Source: Prevotella illustrans (GTDB lineage: Bacteria; Bacteroidota; Bacteroidia; Bacteroidales; Bacteroidaceae). From it: a DNA stretch of 64,000 nt. This document shows positions 17,420-25,613 of this stretch, piece after piece (the first letter of the stretch is position 1; every line of letters begins with the position of its first letter). Made by a program: the position numbers and the translations under genes. The stretch lies in assembly GCF_017426725.1 (NCBI RefSeq), contig NZ_JAERMS010000001.1:186001-250000 (forward strand), written 5' to 3'. The notes under the pieces were generated by a model. It saw nothing but the letters and a program-made list of their open reading frames with translations. It did no database searches and was not told the DNA's origin.

Positions 17420-18910
17420 ATGGCAAATCTGAAGCCTCTATTGAAAGATACCGCCATCTATGGTATCAGCAGCATTGCTGCCAGGTTCATCAACTACCTG
17501 CTCGTGCCCATCGAATCGTACTCGTGGGTGGCCAGCGGCGGCCAGTACGGCATCATCACCAACGTCTATTCCTATATCGGAATCCTCATCATCGCCCTCA
17601 CTTTCGGCATGGAGACCACCTTCTTCCGCTTTGCCAACAAGGAAGGAGAGGACGCCCGCATGGTCTATTCCACCGCTTTGCGCATGGTGGGAGCCGTCGC
17701 TTTGGCCTTCGCCGTGCTTGTTATTCTCTTTCTGAAGCCCATTGCCACGTTCATAGGCTACGGCGATCATCCTTGGTATATCGGCTCTATGGCCATCTGT
17801 GTGGCCATCGACGCGTGGTCGTGTATCATGTTCGACTACCTGCGCTACCAACACCGCCCCGTCAAGTTTGCCACACTGAAGTGCCTCAACATCGCTATCA
17901 ACGTGGCCCTCGTGGCTCTTTTCCTCATCGTTTTCCCCTTCCTGCGCGTCAACGCGTTCGGCATTTACGACGCCAACTTCATACCCGACGTGGGCATTGT
18001 GTTCTATCTCAACCTCGTGGTGAGCGTCATCACGGCCCTGCTTTTGCTCAAGGAGATGAAGGGAATCACCTTCGGCTTCGACCGGGCGATGTGCCGCCGC
18101 ATGCTCTCCTACACGTGGCCCATGCTCATTCTCGGCATCGCGGGGCAGCTAAACCAGAGCGCCTCGACGCTCATCTTCCCCTATTTCTACAACGGCAGCA
18201 TGCAGGAGGCCCGTGCGCAGCTGGGTATCTACGGCAGCACCATCAAGATCGCAATGATCATGGTCATCATCACGCAGGCCTTCCGCTTCGCCTACGAGCC
18301 GTTCGTCTTTGCCAACAAGAGCGCCGACAAGAAAGAAACGTATGCCAAGGTGATGAAATACTACATCATCTTTACGCTGCTGGCCTTTCTCTGCGTCATC
18401 GGCTACATGGATATTCTGCGCCACGTGGTGGCCCCCGACTACTGGGAAGGACTGAAAGTTATCCCCATCGTGATGGCCGCCGAAATCATGTTCGGCGTCT
18501 ATTTCAACCTCAGCTTCTGGTACAAGCTGACCGACCGCACCATCTGGGGCGCCTATTTCTCGGGCTTGGGCTGCGTGGTACTGTTGATTATCGACGTGCT
18601 GCTCATCCCGCGGTTCAGCTACATGGCCTGTGCCTGGGCCGGTTTCGCGGCCTATGGCGTCAGCATGGTGGCCAGCTACGTGTTCGGACAGAAATATTAT
18701 CCCGTGAACTATCCGCTGAAAGATATCTTCCTTTACGTGGTTCTGGCCGCGGCGCTCTTCTTAGGCATGATCTTTGCCAACCGCCAATGGGGCTCATGGC
18801 CGGCCATGGGCTTCAATACGATACTGATAATGCTGTTCGCCGGTGTCATCGTCAAACGCGACATTCCGCTCGGCAGTTTGCCCGTCATCGGCAGAAGGTT
18901 CCGCAAGTAG
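17420..18910 (+). CDS. Polysaccharide flippase (MOP/Wzx-like)
   Basis: This 496-residue integral membrane protein has about 14 hydrophobic segments, beginning LLKDTAIYGISSIAARFINYLLVPIESY, the usual start of lipopolysaccharide or capsule repeat-unit flippases of the MOP superfamily. It would move undecaprenyl-linked oligosaccharides across the inner membrane. No glycosyltransferase neighbours are present, so it appears to be an orphan; an isolated flippase of this kind is widespread in Bacteroidales. The ATG is directly preceded by the tandem repeat tract. Flipping substrate is unknown. Confidence 0.85.
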   Translation: MANLKPLLKDTAIYGISSIAARFINYLLVPIESYSWVASGGQYGIITNVYSYIGILIIALTFGMETTFFRFANKEGEDARMVYSTALRMVGAVALAFAVLVILFLKPIATFIGYGDHPWYIGSMAICVAIDAWSCIMFDYLRYQHRPVKFATLKCLNIAINVALVALFLIVFPFLRVNAFGIYDANFIPDVGIVFYLNLVVSVITALLLLKEMKGITFGFDRAMCRRMLSYTWPMLILGIAGQLNQSASTLIFPYFYNGSMQEARAQLGIYGSTIKIAMIMVIITQAFRFAYEPFVFANKSADKKETYAKVMKYYIIFTLLAFLCVIGYMDILRHVVAPDYWEGLKVIPIVMAAEIMFGVYFNLSFWYKLTDRTIWGAYFSGLGCVVLLIIDVLLIPRFSYMACAWAGFAAYGVSMVASYVFGQKYYPVNYPLKDIFLYVVLAAALFLGMIFANRQWGSWPAMGFNTILIMLFAGVIVKRDIPLGSLPVIGRRFRK

Positions 18911-19001
18911 TTTGCGAAAGCTATGCTTTTAGCTCCTAATAGTTACCCTTTTAGCCGATGAAAGCTATGCTTTTAGGCGCTAAAAGCATAGCTTTCGCAA
19001 A
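18911..19001. repeat. Nested palindromes of GCTATGCTTTT words
   Basis: A 22-base arm at 18911-18932 (TTTGCGAAAGCTATGCTTTT then AG) is perfectly inverted at 18980-19001. Within it, 18960-18976 pairs perfectly with 18980-18996 across a GCG loop. The two right arms overlap, so alternative hairpins compete. The same words occur at 47481-47523 and inside the ~332-bp repeats. It could terminate the flippase transcript. Confidence 0.8.
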
Positions 19002-19058
19002 CCCGTTTGTCACACTTCATTTTCAACCCACCGATCATTCATTTTTAAAACATAGACT

Positions 19059-21182
19059 ATGAGAAAATCAAGAGTAACCCTTTTCTTACTTTCTTCCCTT
19101 TTTTCTTTCCTGCCGTCTCATGCCGACGAAGGCATGTGGACGCTCTACAACCTGCCGCAAGCCGTGTATGAGCAGATGCGGACGGAAGGTTTCAAGTTGC
19201 CCTACGACGACCTCTATCACGGCAAAGACGCCATCAAGAACGCCGTGGTCAACTTCTCGGGCCATTGCTCGGGCGTCGTGGTGAGTCCCGACGGACTGGT
19301 CTTCACCAACCATCACTGCGGCTTCGAGGGCATTCGCAGCCATTCGACGGTGGAACACGACTATATGCTCAACGGCTTCGTGGCCCAAAGCTATGCCGAG
19401 GAGCTACCGAACGAGAACATGTTCGTCAGTTTCATGGTGGAACAGAAGGACATCACGCCCGAGTTAGACAAGCTGGGCTTCAACGTGCTGTCGAAAGAGC
19501 GACAGGCCTTTCTGGTCGACTCGCTCGAAAACGCGCTGACCCGCGAGGCCCGAAAGCGTGACAAGAGCTATCACGTGAACGTGGACGCCTTCTACGAGGG
19601 TAACAAATTCTACGCCACGACGTATCAGGACTTCAACGACCTGCGCTTAGTGTTCGCCGTTCCCAAGTCGATGGGCAAGTTCGGCGGCGAGACCGACAAC
19701 TGGATGTGGCCCCGCCAGACGTGCGACTTCAGCGTGTTCCGCGTCTATGCCGACCCCAAGACCAACGGACCGGCCGACTACAGCAAGGACAACGTGCCCT
19801 ACCGGCCGAAGCATTGGGCACAGGTGAGCCTGCAGGGCTACAAGGACGGCGACTTCGCCATGACCATGGGCTATCCCGGCAGCACCAGCCGCTACCTCTC
19901 CAGCTATGGTATCCGCGAGATGCGCGACGCCCAAAATGCGCCACGGGCACAGGTGAGGGGCGTGAAACAGGAGGTGATGACGCGCCACATGCGGGCCGAC
20001 GAGGCCGTCAGAATCAAGTATGACTCGAAATTCGCCCAGAGCGCCAACTACTGGAAGAACTCAATCGGCATGAACAAGTGTATCGACTCCATCGGCATCA
20101 TCAACCAGAAGAAAGCCTATGAAGACCGTATCGCGGCCTGGCAGGACAGCACCGGCTTTCTCAAGGGCAAGCTCGACTTCGACAAGACGCGCCGGTTCTA
20201 CGCCCAACGGTTCGACATCATGCGCAACCTCACGTACTTCAACGAGACCTTCCGCCGCACGAGCGAGTTCGCTACCCGTGCCGCCAAGCTCGACCGAATA
20301 GAGGTGCAAGGACCCGAAAAGAATCCGAAGAAACAGTATATCCTGTTCAAGGACAACAGTGGAGAATGGGACGAGGCGCTCGACAAGGAGGTGATGGCCA
20401 CGCTGCTCAAGAACTATCGTGCGCATGCCGACGCCGAATATCTGCCGGCTTTCTACAAGACCATCGACCGGAAGTTCGGCGACGACTACCAAGCCTATGT
20501 GGACTATCTCTATAAAAAGTCGTTTCTCATGAAGAGCGGCACGAAGATTTACGTCAACAAGAAGAGCTATAAGCAGGATCCCGGCGTGCAATTCGGACTG
20601 GATTTGCTGGAGACGCGAGGCGCGCTCGTGGCCGGCATGCGCGAATATGCCGACTCCATCGCCGACCAGGAACGCTGGCTCTGCGCCGCCAAGCTGCGTA
20701 TGGAGGAAGACATGCCCCACTACAGCGACGCCAACTTCACCATGCGGCTCTCCTACGGACAGGTGGGTGGCTTCGACTTAGGCGGCCGTCCGTCGGGCTA
20801 TTACACCACGGCCGAGAGCCTATTGGCCAAGATGAAGCAGGGCGACGCGGGCGTTTTCGACTACCGGGCCGAGCCCATCATGCACCAACTCATGAGCGCT
20901 ACCGACTACGGACGCTACGCCGACAAGGCCAGTGGCAAGCTACAGCTGTGCTTCCTCACCAACAACGACATCACGGGAGGCAACTCAGGCAGCCCGATGT
21001 TCGACGGTCTGGGCCGACTCATCGGTCTGGCGTTCGACGGTAACTGGGACAGCCTGTCGAGCGACATCAACTTCGACAAGCGATTGGCCCGCTGCATCGG
21101 CGTCGACATCCGCTACGTGCTCTACATGATGGACAAGTGGGGCCATGCCGACCGCCTCATCAAGGAAATCAACGCACGATAG
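19059..21182 (+). CDS. S46 serine dipeptidyl-peptidase, DPP7 type
   Basis: This 707-residue periplasmic peptidase removes dipeptides from peptide N-termini, supporting amino-acid use. It has a signal peptide (FLLSSLFSFLPSHA). The catalytic triad is visible: His85 in TNHHCGFEG, Asp in GGETDNWMWPRQTCDF, and Ser643 in GGNSGSPMFDG. Eighteen residues after the serine comes Gly661 (AFDGNW). In Porphyromonas DPP11 this position is Arg673 and selects acidic P1 residues, while DPP7 has Gly and prefers hydrophobic P1. The protein is therefore assigned to the DPP7 side. It is monocistronic, converges on the gene at 21286, and the two are separated by a long perfect inverted repeat. Confidence 0.93.
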   Translation: MRKSRVTLFLLSSLFSFLPSHADEGMWTLYNLPQAVYEQMRTEGFKLPYDDLYHGKDAIKNAVVNFSGHCSGVVVSPDGLVFTNHHCGFEGIRSHSTVEHDYMLNGFVAQSYAEELPNENMFVSFMVEQKDITPELDKLGFNVLSKERQAFLVDSLENALTREARKRDKSYHVNVDAFYEGNKFYATTYQDFNDLRLVFAVPKSMGKFGGETDNWMWPRQTCDFSVFRVYADPKTNGPADYSKDNVPYRPKHWAQVSLQGYKDGDFAMTMGYPGSTSRYLSSYGIREMRDAQNAPRAQVRGVKQEVMTRHMRADEAVRIKYDSKFAQSANYWKNSIGMNKCIDSIGIINQKKAYEDRIAAWQDSTGFLKGKLDFDKTRRFYAQRFDIMRNLTYFNETFRRTSEFATRAAKLDRIEVQGPEKNPKKQYILFKDNSGEWDEALDKEVMATLLKNYRAHADAEYLPAFYKTIDRKFGDDYQAYVDYLYKKSFLMKSGTKIYVNKKSYKQDPGVQFGLDLLETRGALVAGMREYADSIADQERWLCAAKLRMEEDMPHYSDANFTMRLSYGQVGGFDLGGRPSGYYTTAESLLAKMKQGDAGVFDYRAEPIMHQLMSATDYGRYADKASGKLQLCFLTNNDITGGNSGSPMFDGLGRLIGLAFDGNWDSLSSDINFDKRLARCIGVDIRYVLYMMDKWGHADRLIKEINAR

Positions 21183-21194
21183 GCGTTGAAGTTA

Positions 21195-21285
21195 ACAAGT
21201 TGACGAGTAGACGAGTAGACGAGTTGATAGTTTCCTTTCATTAGGCTTACTATCAACTCGTCTACTCGTCTACTCGTCAACTTGT
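21195..21285. terminator. 37-bp perfect inverted repeat between convergent genes
   Basis: Arms 21195-21231 and 21249-21285 are perfect inverted copies with a 17-base loop. Each arm itself contains the tandem word GACGAGTAGACGAGTA. It starts 13 bases after the S46 stop and abuts the stop codon of the gene on the other strand, so it can serve as a two-way transcript end, although no T tract follows on either strand. Confidence 0.75.
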
Positions 21286-21837
21286 CTACTTGCCAACTAA
21301 AACTCTTGCCAATCTGATTCCCACAAAGCCCAACAGCGCCGTGGCTCCTACCACAAAGGCAAAGCTCCAGGGAGACGACAGCGTAAGAATGACATTGGCA
21401 TAGTCCTGCCCCATCTCTTCGATGGTAGCCTCGTAATAGTTTTGTGGATTTGTCCAAAGGGGAATAAACCAGGCGATGGGAGCCAATGCCAGGATGGGAT
21501 AGGCCCAGAAAGAGCTTTCGGCCGTGTCGGTGCCCATCATCTGTCGTACCACATCGGACAGCACACCTACCATCACAGCGATGGTGGCCGTTTTCAAATC
21601 GATCTCTCCGCAAGCCAAGAAGAAAAGCACCACAGCTAACGACAACACGGTGGCCAGGCCGCTCTTGCGCCACCGGCGGGCCAACCACGCGTAAGAAAAG
21701 GCACACAGCAGCGAGGCCAAAATAGGACTGCCCACCCAGAAATAGGCAGAAAGAAAGCCTAAGAGCGACGCTCCCAGCACACTAAGTACATAAACAACGA
21801 CAACACACACGATACCGATAATCGTCTTCTTTTCCAT
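21286..21837 (-). CDS. MptD-family putative ECF transporter S component
   Basis: This 183-residue membrane protein has five or six hydrophobic segments. The sequence resembles the Trep_Strep/MptD family of substrate-binding (S) components of energy-coupling-factor transporters, including the loop around IPLWTNPQNYYEATIEEMGQ followed by a last membrane pair. S components bind vitamins or metal-related compounds and need separate ATPase and T subunits, none of which lie in the window. The family call rests on overall resemblance and topology, not on a catalytic motif. The start ATG at 21837 is the first in frame. Confidence 0.6.
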   Translation of the reverse strand: MEKKTIIGIVCVVVVYVLSVLGASLLGFLSAYFWVGSPILASLLCAFSYAWLARRWRKSGLATVLSLAVVLFFLACGEIDLKTATIAVMVGVLSDVVRQMMGTDTAESSFWAYPILALAPIAWFIPLWTNPQNYYEATIEEMGQDYANVILTLSSPWSFAFVVGATALLGFVGIRLARVLVGK

Positions 21838-22077
21838 TTTAATAAACCGTTAAAGTGAAACATGGCGATATGTCATGCTTTTCATGCAGTCAAAAATAAC
21901 AGGAAAAAACATGCAAAGCAATACCCAAAACAGGTGATTCACAGGGCAATACCATTCTTTTCAACGCCTCCCATCCCGCCGCGCTCATTCTTTCATCTTC
22001 CGATTTTAGAACTCATAATTGCCAGTTCGGGATTGAGGGCGTATGATTTATTCGGAGAATCTCATACAGGAGAAACG
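21838..22077. other. Spacer upstream of the ECF S component
   Basis: This stretch contains no supported gene. Short ORFs here lack homology-like features and any ribosome binding site. It presumably holds the minus-strand promoter for the gene at 21286; no confident -7 element was seen. Confidence 0.5.
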
Positions 22078-22111
22078 AAAAAGGAGACGTAATCTGCTCG
22101 ATCACGTCTCC
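22078..22111 (-). terminator. Terminator of the sodB-ahpC transcript
   Basis: On the minus strand GGAGACGT pairs with ACGTCTCC across 13 bases, followed by five T. It lies 26 bases downstream of the ahpC stop codon. Confidence 0.8.
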
Positions 22112-22137
22112 TCGGCTCTCTATTTCTTATCTTTGTA

Positions 22138-22704
22138 TTATATTTTTCCTACCAGGTCGATACCGGGTTTGAGGGTCTTATCACCCTTCTTCCAGCGTGC
22201 GGGGCACACCTCGCCGTCGTGTTCAGCCACGAACTGGGCAGCCTCTACCTTGCGGACGAGTTCGTCGGCATTGCGACCGATACTGTTATCCTGTATCTCG
22301 GCCAACTTGATAAGACCTTCGGGATTTACGAGGAAGGTGCCGCGGTAAGCCACGCCCTCATCCTCCTTGTACACGCCGAAGCCACGACTCAACTGACCTG
22401 TGGGGTCACCCAGCATGGTGTAGTGTATTTTCTTGATGGTTTCGGAAGCGTCGTGCCATGCCTTGTGTACGAAATGAGTGTCGGTGCTCACCGAGAACAC
22501 TTCCACGCCCATGCTTTTAAGCTGCTCGTAGTGATCGGCCAAGTCTTCCAACTCCGTAGGACATACGAAAGTGAAATCGGCGGGATAAAAGAAGAATAAA
22601 GCCCACTTGCCTTCAATGTCTTTACTACTTACGGTCTTGAAACTACCGTTCTGGAATGCCTGAACCTTGAATTCAGGCGCGTGCTGATTGATAATTGGTT
22701 CCAT
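22138..22704 (-). CDS. ahpC: Peroxiredoxin AhpC (alkyl hydroperoxide reductase)
   Basis: This 188-residue typical 2-Cys peroxiredoxin reduces hydrogen peroxide and organic peroxides in the cytoplasm. The peroxidatic Cys48 sits in PADFTFVCPTELEDL and the resolving Cys167 in GEVCPARWKKGD. Length and the C-terminal YF-containing family layout match AhpC, which is usually re-reduced by AhpF; no ahpF is present in the window. It starts 60 bases behind sodB on the same strand, with a terminator after it, so the two oxygen-defence genes probably form one transcript. Such pairing suits an anaerobe facing brief oxygen exposure. Confidence 0.97.
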   Translation of the reverse strand: MEPIINQHAPEFKVQAFQNGSFKTVSSKDIEGKWALFFFYPADFTFVCPTELEDLADHYEQLKSMGVEVFSVSTDTHFVHKAWHDASETIKKIHYTMLGDPTGQLSRGFGVYKEDEGVAYRGTFLVNPEGLIKLAEIQDNSIGRNADELVRKVEAAQFVAEHDGEVCPARWKKGDKTLKPGIDLVGKI

Positions 22705-22764
22705 TATATGTTTACTTTATTATTGTTTAATGTTCTTTTCTATTGAAAAAATACGTTGAGGCGT

Positions 22765-23349
22765 TTATTTCAGACGGCTTGCCACGATGTCCCAGTCTAC
22801 GATATCCCAGCTGGCCGCAACATGATCGGCACGCCGGTTCTGGAAATCGAGGTAGTAAGCGTGCTCCCACACGTCGAGTCCATAGAGCGGATTAAGCCCA
22901 TGACGCAGCGGATTGCCACCATTGGGTTCCTTGGTGATGACGAGTTTACCGTCCTTATCCTGCGAGAGCCAAGCCCAACCGGAGCCGAAGAGCGTCGTAG
23001 CGGCCTGCGCGAACTGTTGTTTGAAGTTGTCGAAACTGCCAAAGGCCGCGTTGATACTTTCGGCCAGACGACCCGAAGGAACATTGTTCTGCACGGGCGA
23101 CTTGAACTGAGCGAAATAGAGCGCGTGGTTGAGGGTCTGTCCGGCGTTGTTGAACAACGGGCCTTCGGGTGCCGACACCACGATTTCTTCTACGCTCTTA
23201 TCAGCAAACTCGGTATCTTTCGCAAGTGAAGTCAAGGTGTTGACGTAATTCTGAAGGTGCTTGCCATAATGGAAAGCTATTGTCTGCTGGCTGATAACGG
23301 GTTCCAAAGCATTCTCTGCGTAAGGAAGTACGGGCATTTGTATTGTCAT
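22765..23349 (-). CDS. sodB: Fe/Mn superoxide dismutase
   Basis: This 194-residue cytoplasmic enzyme converts superoxide to peroxide and oxygen. The four metal ligands are present: His27 (IAFHYGKHLQNYV), His75 (NAGQTLNHALYFAQF), Asp159 and His163 (LDVWEHAYYLDFQNRR). The Gln in NNAGQTLNH and GSGWAWL fit the iron or cambialistic enzymes of Bacteroidales, but metal choice cannot be settled by eye. It is the first gene of a likely sodB-ahpC transcript and has a good promoter 45 to 76 bases upstream. The peroxide it makes is the substrate of the peroxiredoxin behind it. Confidence 0.97.
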   Translation of the reverse strand: MTIQMPVLPYAENALEPVISQQTIAFHYGKHLQNYVNTLTSLAKDTEFADKSVEEIVVSAPEGPLFNNAGQTLNHALYFAQFKSPVQNNVPSGRLAESINAAFGSFDNFKQQFAQAATTLFGSGWAWLSQDKDGKLVITKEPNGGNPLRHGLNPLYGLDVWEHAYYLDFQNRRADHVAASWDIVDWDIVASRLK

Positions 23350-23393
23350 AATCTGAATATTTTAATCGTTATTATTATTTTATTTTGATGTTG

Positions 23394-23425
23394 CAAAGGT
23401 AGTATCTATATACATTTATCACAAC
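23394..23425 (-). promoter_or_regulatory. sodB promoter
   Basis: The minus strand has TACCTTTG (23394-23401) as -7 element, with GTTG (23422-23425) 20 bases further upstream as a -33 element. Confidence 0.65.
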
Positions 23426-23507
23426 AGATATTATCTATCGACTCATAGACAAAAATCTATCACCCCTATACAAAAGCCCTGTTTATAGGCTATCACATTG
23501 CACACTT

Positions 23508-23602
23508 CACCCCCTTTTCAGTTAGTTCTCCCTCCCTTTGGGAACCGAAGGTCGCTGTTCGCGGAGCGAGGCAAAGCAATGGCCGGGGTAGGTTTTCTTA
23601 TG
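23508..23602. repeat. Intergenic sequence shared with the flanks of the 165-bp element
   Basis: CTTTTCAGTTAGTTCTCC CTCCCTTTGGG here corresponds to the left flank of the element at 39744, and GGCCGGGGTAGGTTTTC to its right flank, without the element between them. It therefore approximates an unoccupied relative of that site. The middle (23543-23578) is unrelated. Confidence 0.6.
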
Positions 23603-23636
23603 TCTTAACCCTGAATAATCTTTACATCTACCCTCC

Positions 23637-23967
23637 AAAAAGTGGCGTTATTTTGAAAAAGAAAAGACTTGGGCGGAAATAAGCGATTGTAGAGCAAGTT
23701 TATAAAACATTGGTTATCAGCATATTACGATTTTTAAGGCTTTTCCCCTTCGCTTTTTCGCCCTTAATCTCTATGCTTTCAGGCCATAATCGCGGCCCTT
23801 TTATCGGCTAAAAGCTATGGTTTAGCGACGTAATCGCTATGCTTTGAGCCGATAAAAGCATAACTTTGAACATAAAAGAGTATAAAAATCGGCAAACCGA
23901 AGGGATTTTTCGGCATGTCGGCACCCGGATGACGTGTCGTAGAAGTGTTAAAATAATGCGATTTTTT
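23637..23967 (+). repeat. Dispersed ~332-bp non-coding repeat, copy 2
   Basis: This 331-bp copy has the clearest edges: AAAAAGTGGCGTTATTTT at 23637-23654 and AAAATAATGCGATTTTTT at 23950-23967, which are imperfect inverted counterparts. It lies between sodB and the TlpA-like gene in a spacer of about 750 bases. Flanking words CTGAATAATCTTTACAT, AACAAAATCAC and TTGTCC-CACAAATTATC are shared with copy 1. Confidence 0.85.
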
Positions 23968-24028
23968 ATAACAAAATCACTTATAGACTTGTCCCTCACA
24001 AATTATCAGATAGCCTCCGGAGCAGCAC

Positions 24029-24074
24029 AAAACAAAGGCACGGCCATGAACGTTTGCTCACAGCCGTGCCTTTG
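24029..24074 (-). terminator. Terminator of the TlpA-like gene
   Basis: A perfect 12-bp stem (CAAAGGCACGGC, 24033-24044, with its complement at 24063-24074) lies 30 bases behind the stop codon and is followed on the minus strand by TTTT. Confidence 0.85.
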
Positions 24075-24104
24075 ATTGATAAATGTAATGTCGTCAGACG
24101 TCGG

Positions 24105-25241
24105 TTATTTCCCGAAAGTCTCGTCGAGGAAGGTGTAGAAAGCCGGATCTTCACCCACAATAGTCTTCACGATCTTGCCGTCGGGACCTACGAGTATCTT
24201 CGTGGGGAAGCCCGATACGCCATAGTCACCCAGCACCTTGCTGTCTCTGGGGTTGTAGACATGGAGCCAGGGCAACTGGTGTTTCTGCACGGCAGCTCTC
24301 CACTTGGCGTCGGTATCGTTGCAGTCTACGCCGATAATCTCGAATTTGCCGGCATATTTCTGGTAGTATTCCTTCATCTTCGGCATACCCTTGATACACC
24401 ATCCGCACCATGAGCCCCAGAAATCGAGCAGTACGTACTTGCCATGGAAGCTCGACAGCGTCAGGTCTTTGCCGTTGATGTCCTTCAACGTGAAGTCGGG
24501 AGCTACGACGCCGGCAGCCTGTTTCTTGGCATTCTCCGCCTCCTTGGCCCGGTGTTGCTTGATTTCCTCAATCGGATCATTGTAGAAACTCTTCATGCGA
24601 CCGTTCTTCACCGCGGGCGAGAGCAAGCCGACAGCCTGCTCCATGAGGCTCAGCTCGTCCAGATTGAGTATGATGGCGGCGCTGGCTTCGCTGTCCGGAT
24701 GAGTCTTGATGAAGTTCATGATGGCGTCGGCGTAGGCTTTTTGCAGGGCCGGAGCCTTCTCGTGGTATTCCTTCATGATGGTTTCCTGGTTCTCACCGGC
24801 CTTCATGCGGTCCGTGAGAGCCTTCTGCAGTTCCTTCAGCGGGTGATGTGCCTTCTCCATCGCCAGGTCGGCCTCGTGGTATTGCTGATAGAACGTAGAG
24901 CCGTTGATGTCGTAACGATCGTTCAAATCGCCCTTCAGCTCGCACTTCTCGCCCGGTACGGCTACGACAGTAGTATACTTCGTTTCCTCTTGACGCATGG
25001 TGCCGGGCGTCACGAGCTGCAGCGTTGTGGGCTTGGCAATATCCAAGTCTACCTCGAACTTGCCGTTTTTAGCCACCACCGTTTCCATTTTAGGGCTTTT
25101 GTGAGCGGCTCCGGGGATGACTACGATCATGGTGTCGCCGAAATTCTTCAGGTCAACCTTCAAGTTGAAATTACCTTTGGGGGCCGCGAAACCTGACAAA
25201 GCGGTCAGGGCCACAGCCATTGTTAGAATGATTTTTTTCAT
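24105..25241 (-). CDS. TlpA-like thiol-disulfide oxidoreductase with DUF4369-type N-terminal domain
   Basis: This 378-residue exported protein has a signal peptide (ILTMAVALTALSGFAAPKG), an N-terminal beta-rich domain of the DUF4369 type (FNLKVDLKNFGDTMIVVIPG), a helical middle, and a C-terminal thioredoxin fold. The active site CGWC is at residues 279-282 (LLDFWGSWCGWCIKGMP), with the cis-proline motif GFPTKILVGPDG about 65 residues later. Such proteins act in the periplasm, usually as reductants of cytochrome c biogenesis or other disulfides; the partner is unknown. It is monocistronic, with its own promoter near 25308 and a terminator. Confidence 0.9.
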   Translation of the reverse strand: MKKIILTMAVALTALSGFAAPKGNFNLKVDLKNFGDTMIVVIPGAAHKSPKMETVVAKNGKFEVDLDIAKPTTLQLVTPGTMRQEETKYTTVVAVPGEKCELKGDLNDRYDINGSTFYQQYHEADLAMEKAHHPLKELQKALTDRMKAGENQETIMKEYHEKAPALQKAYADAIMNFIKTHPDSEASAAIILNLDELSLMEQAVGLLSPAVKNGRMKSFYNDPIEEIKQHRAKEAENAKKQAAGVVAPDFTLKDINGKDLTLSSFHGKYVLLDFWGSWCGWCIKGMPKMKEYYQKYAGKFEIIGVDCNDTDAKWRAAVQKHQLPWLHVYNPRDSKVLGDYGVSGFPTKILVGPDGKIVKTIVGEDPAFYTFLDETFGK

Positions 25242-25307
25242 CTGTTGTTATATGATTGATTATTGTTATTGAAAATCCAGCCATACGAAAATGGCATGTC
25301 GTGTCTA

Positions 25308-25315
25308 CAAAAGTA
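25308..25315 (-). promoter_or_regulatory. -7 element TACTTTTG of the TlpA-like gene
   Basis: The minus strand reads TACTTTTG 66 bases upstream of the ATG. No convincing -33 element was found. Confidence 0.5.
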
Positions 25316-25523
25316 GGATGATATGGCGCAAGATGGAATAAAAAGGTTATATATTTAAAGTTTTATAACATGGTTTCGCCCCCGATCTTACGCCCCCGCT
25401 CACTCACGTGTGGTTTTTATCCGCTTCTTCGAGCCTCGTTACCAGCCTGCGGACACGCGATTTCGACACTCCTTGAGAAAGAGAATACGTAAAATAAGCA
25501 TTCAGACAAGCCGAAACAAAAAG
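25316..25523. other. Spacer between the TlpA-like promoter and the N-glycan operon terminator
   Basis: No ORF, repeat or promoter could be supported here. Together with its flanking regulatory sites it makes up a gene-free gap of about 370 bases. Confidence 0.5.
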
Positions 25524-25553
25524 CAGAAAAGGCCTGCATCACTGCAGACCTTT
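25524..25553 (-). terminator. Terminator of the N-glycan operon
   Basis: On the minus strand AAAGGTCTGCA pairs with TGCAGGCCTTT (one G-T pair) across a four-base loop, followed by TTTTC. It lies about 60 bases behind the last gene of the operon. Confidence 0.75.
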
Positions 25554-25613
25554 CCCAATCAGTATAACTAATCATTACTCAACGTATGATAGAAAAAATA
25601 AAAACATTTTGAG

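Noticed and set aside
23866..24075. Plus-strand ORF across repeat copy 2 and the TlpA terminator
   Set aside because: It crosses a strong terminator stem and the non-coding repeat, and has no family features.
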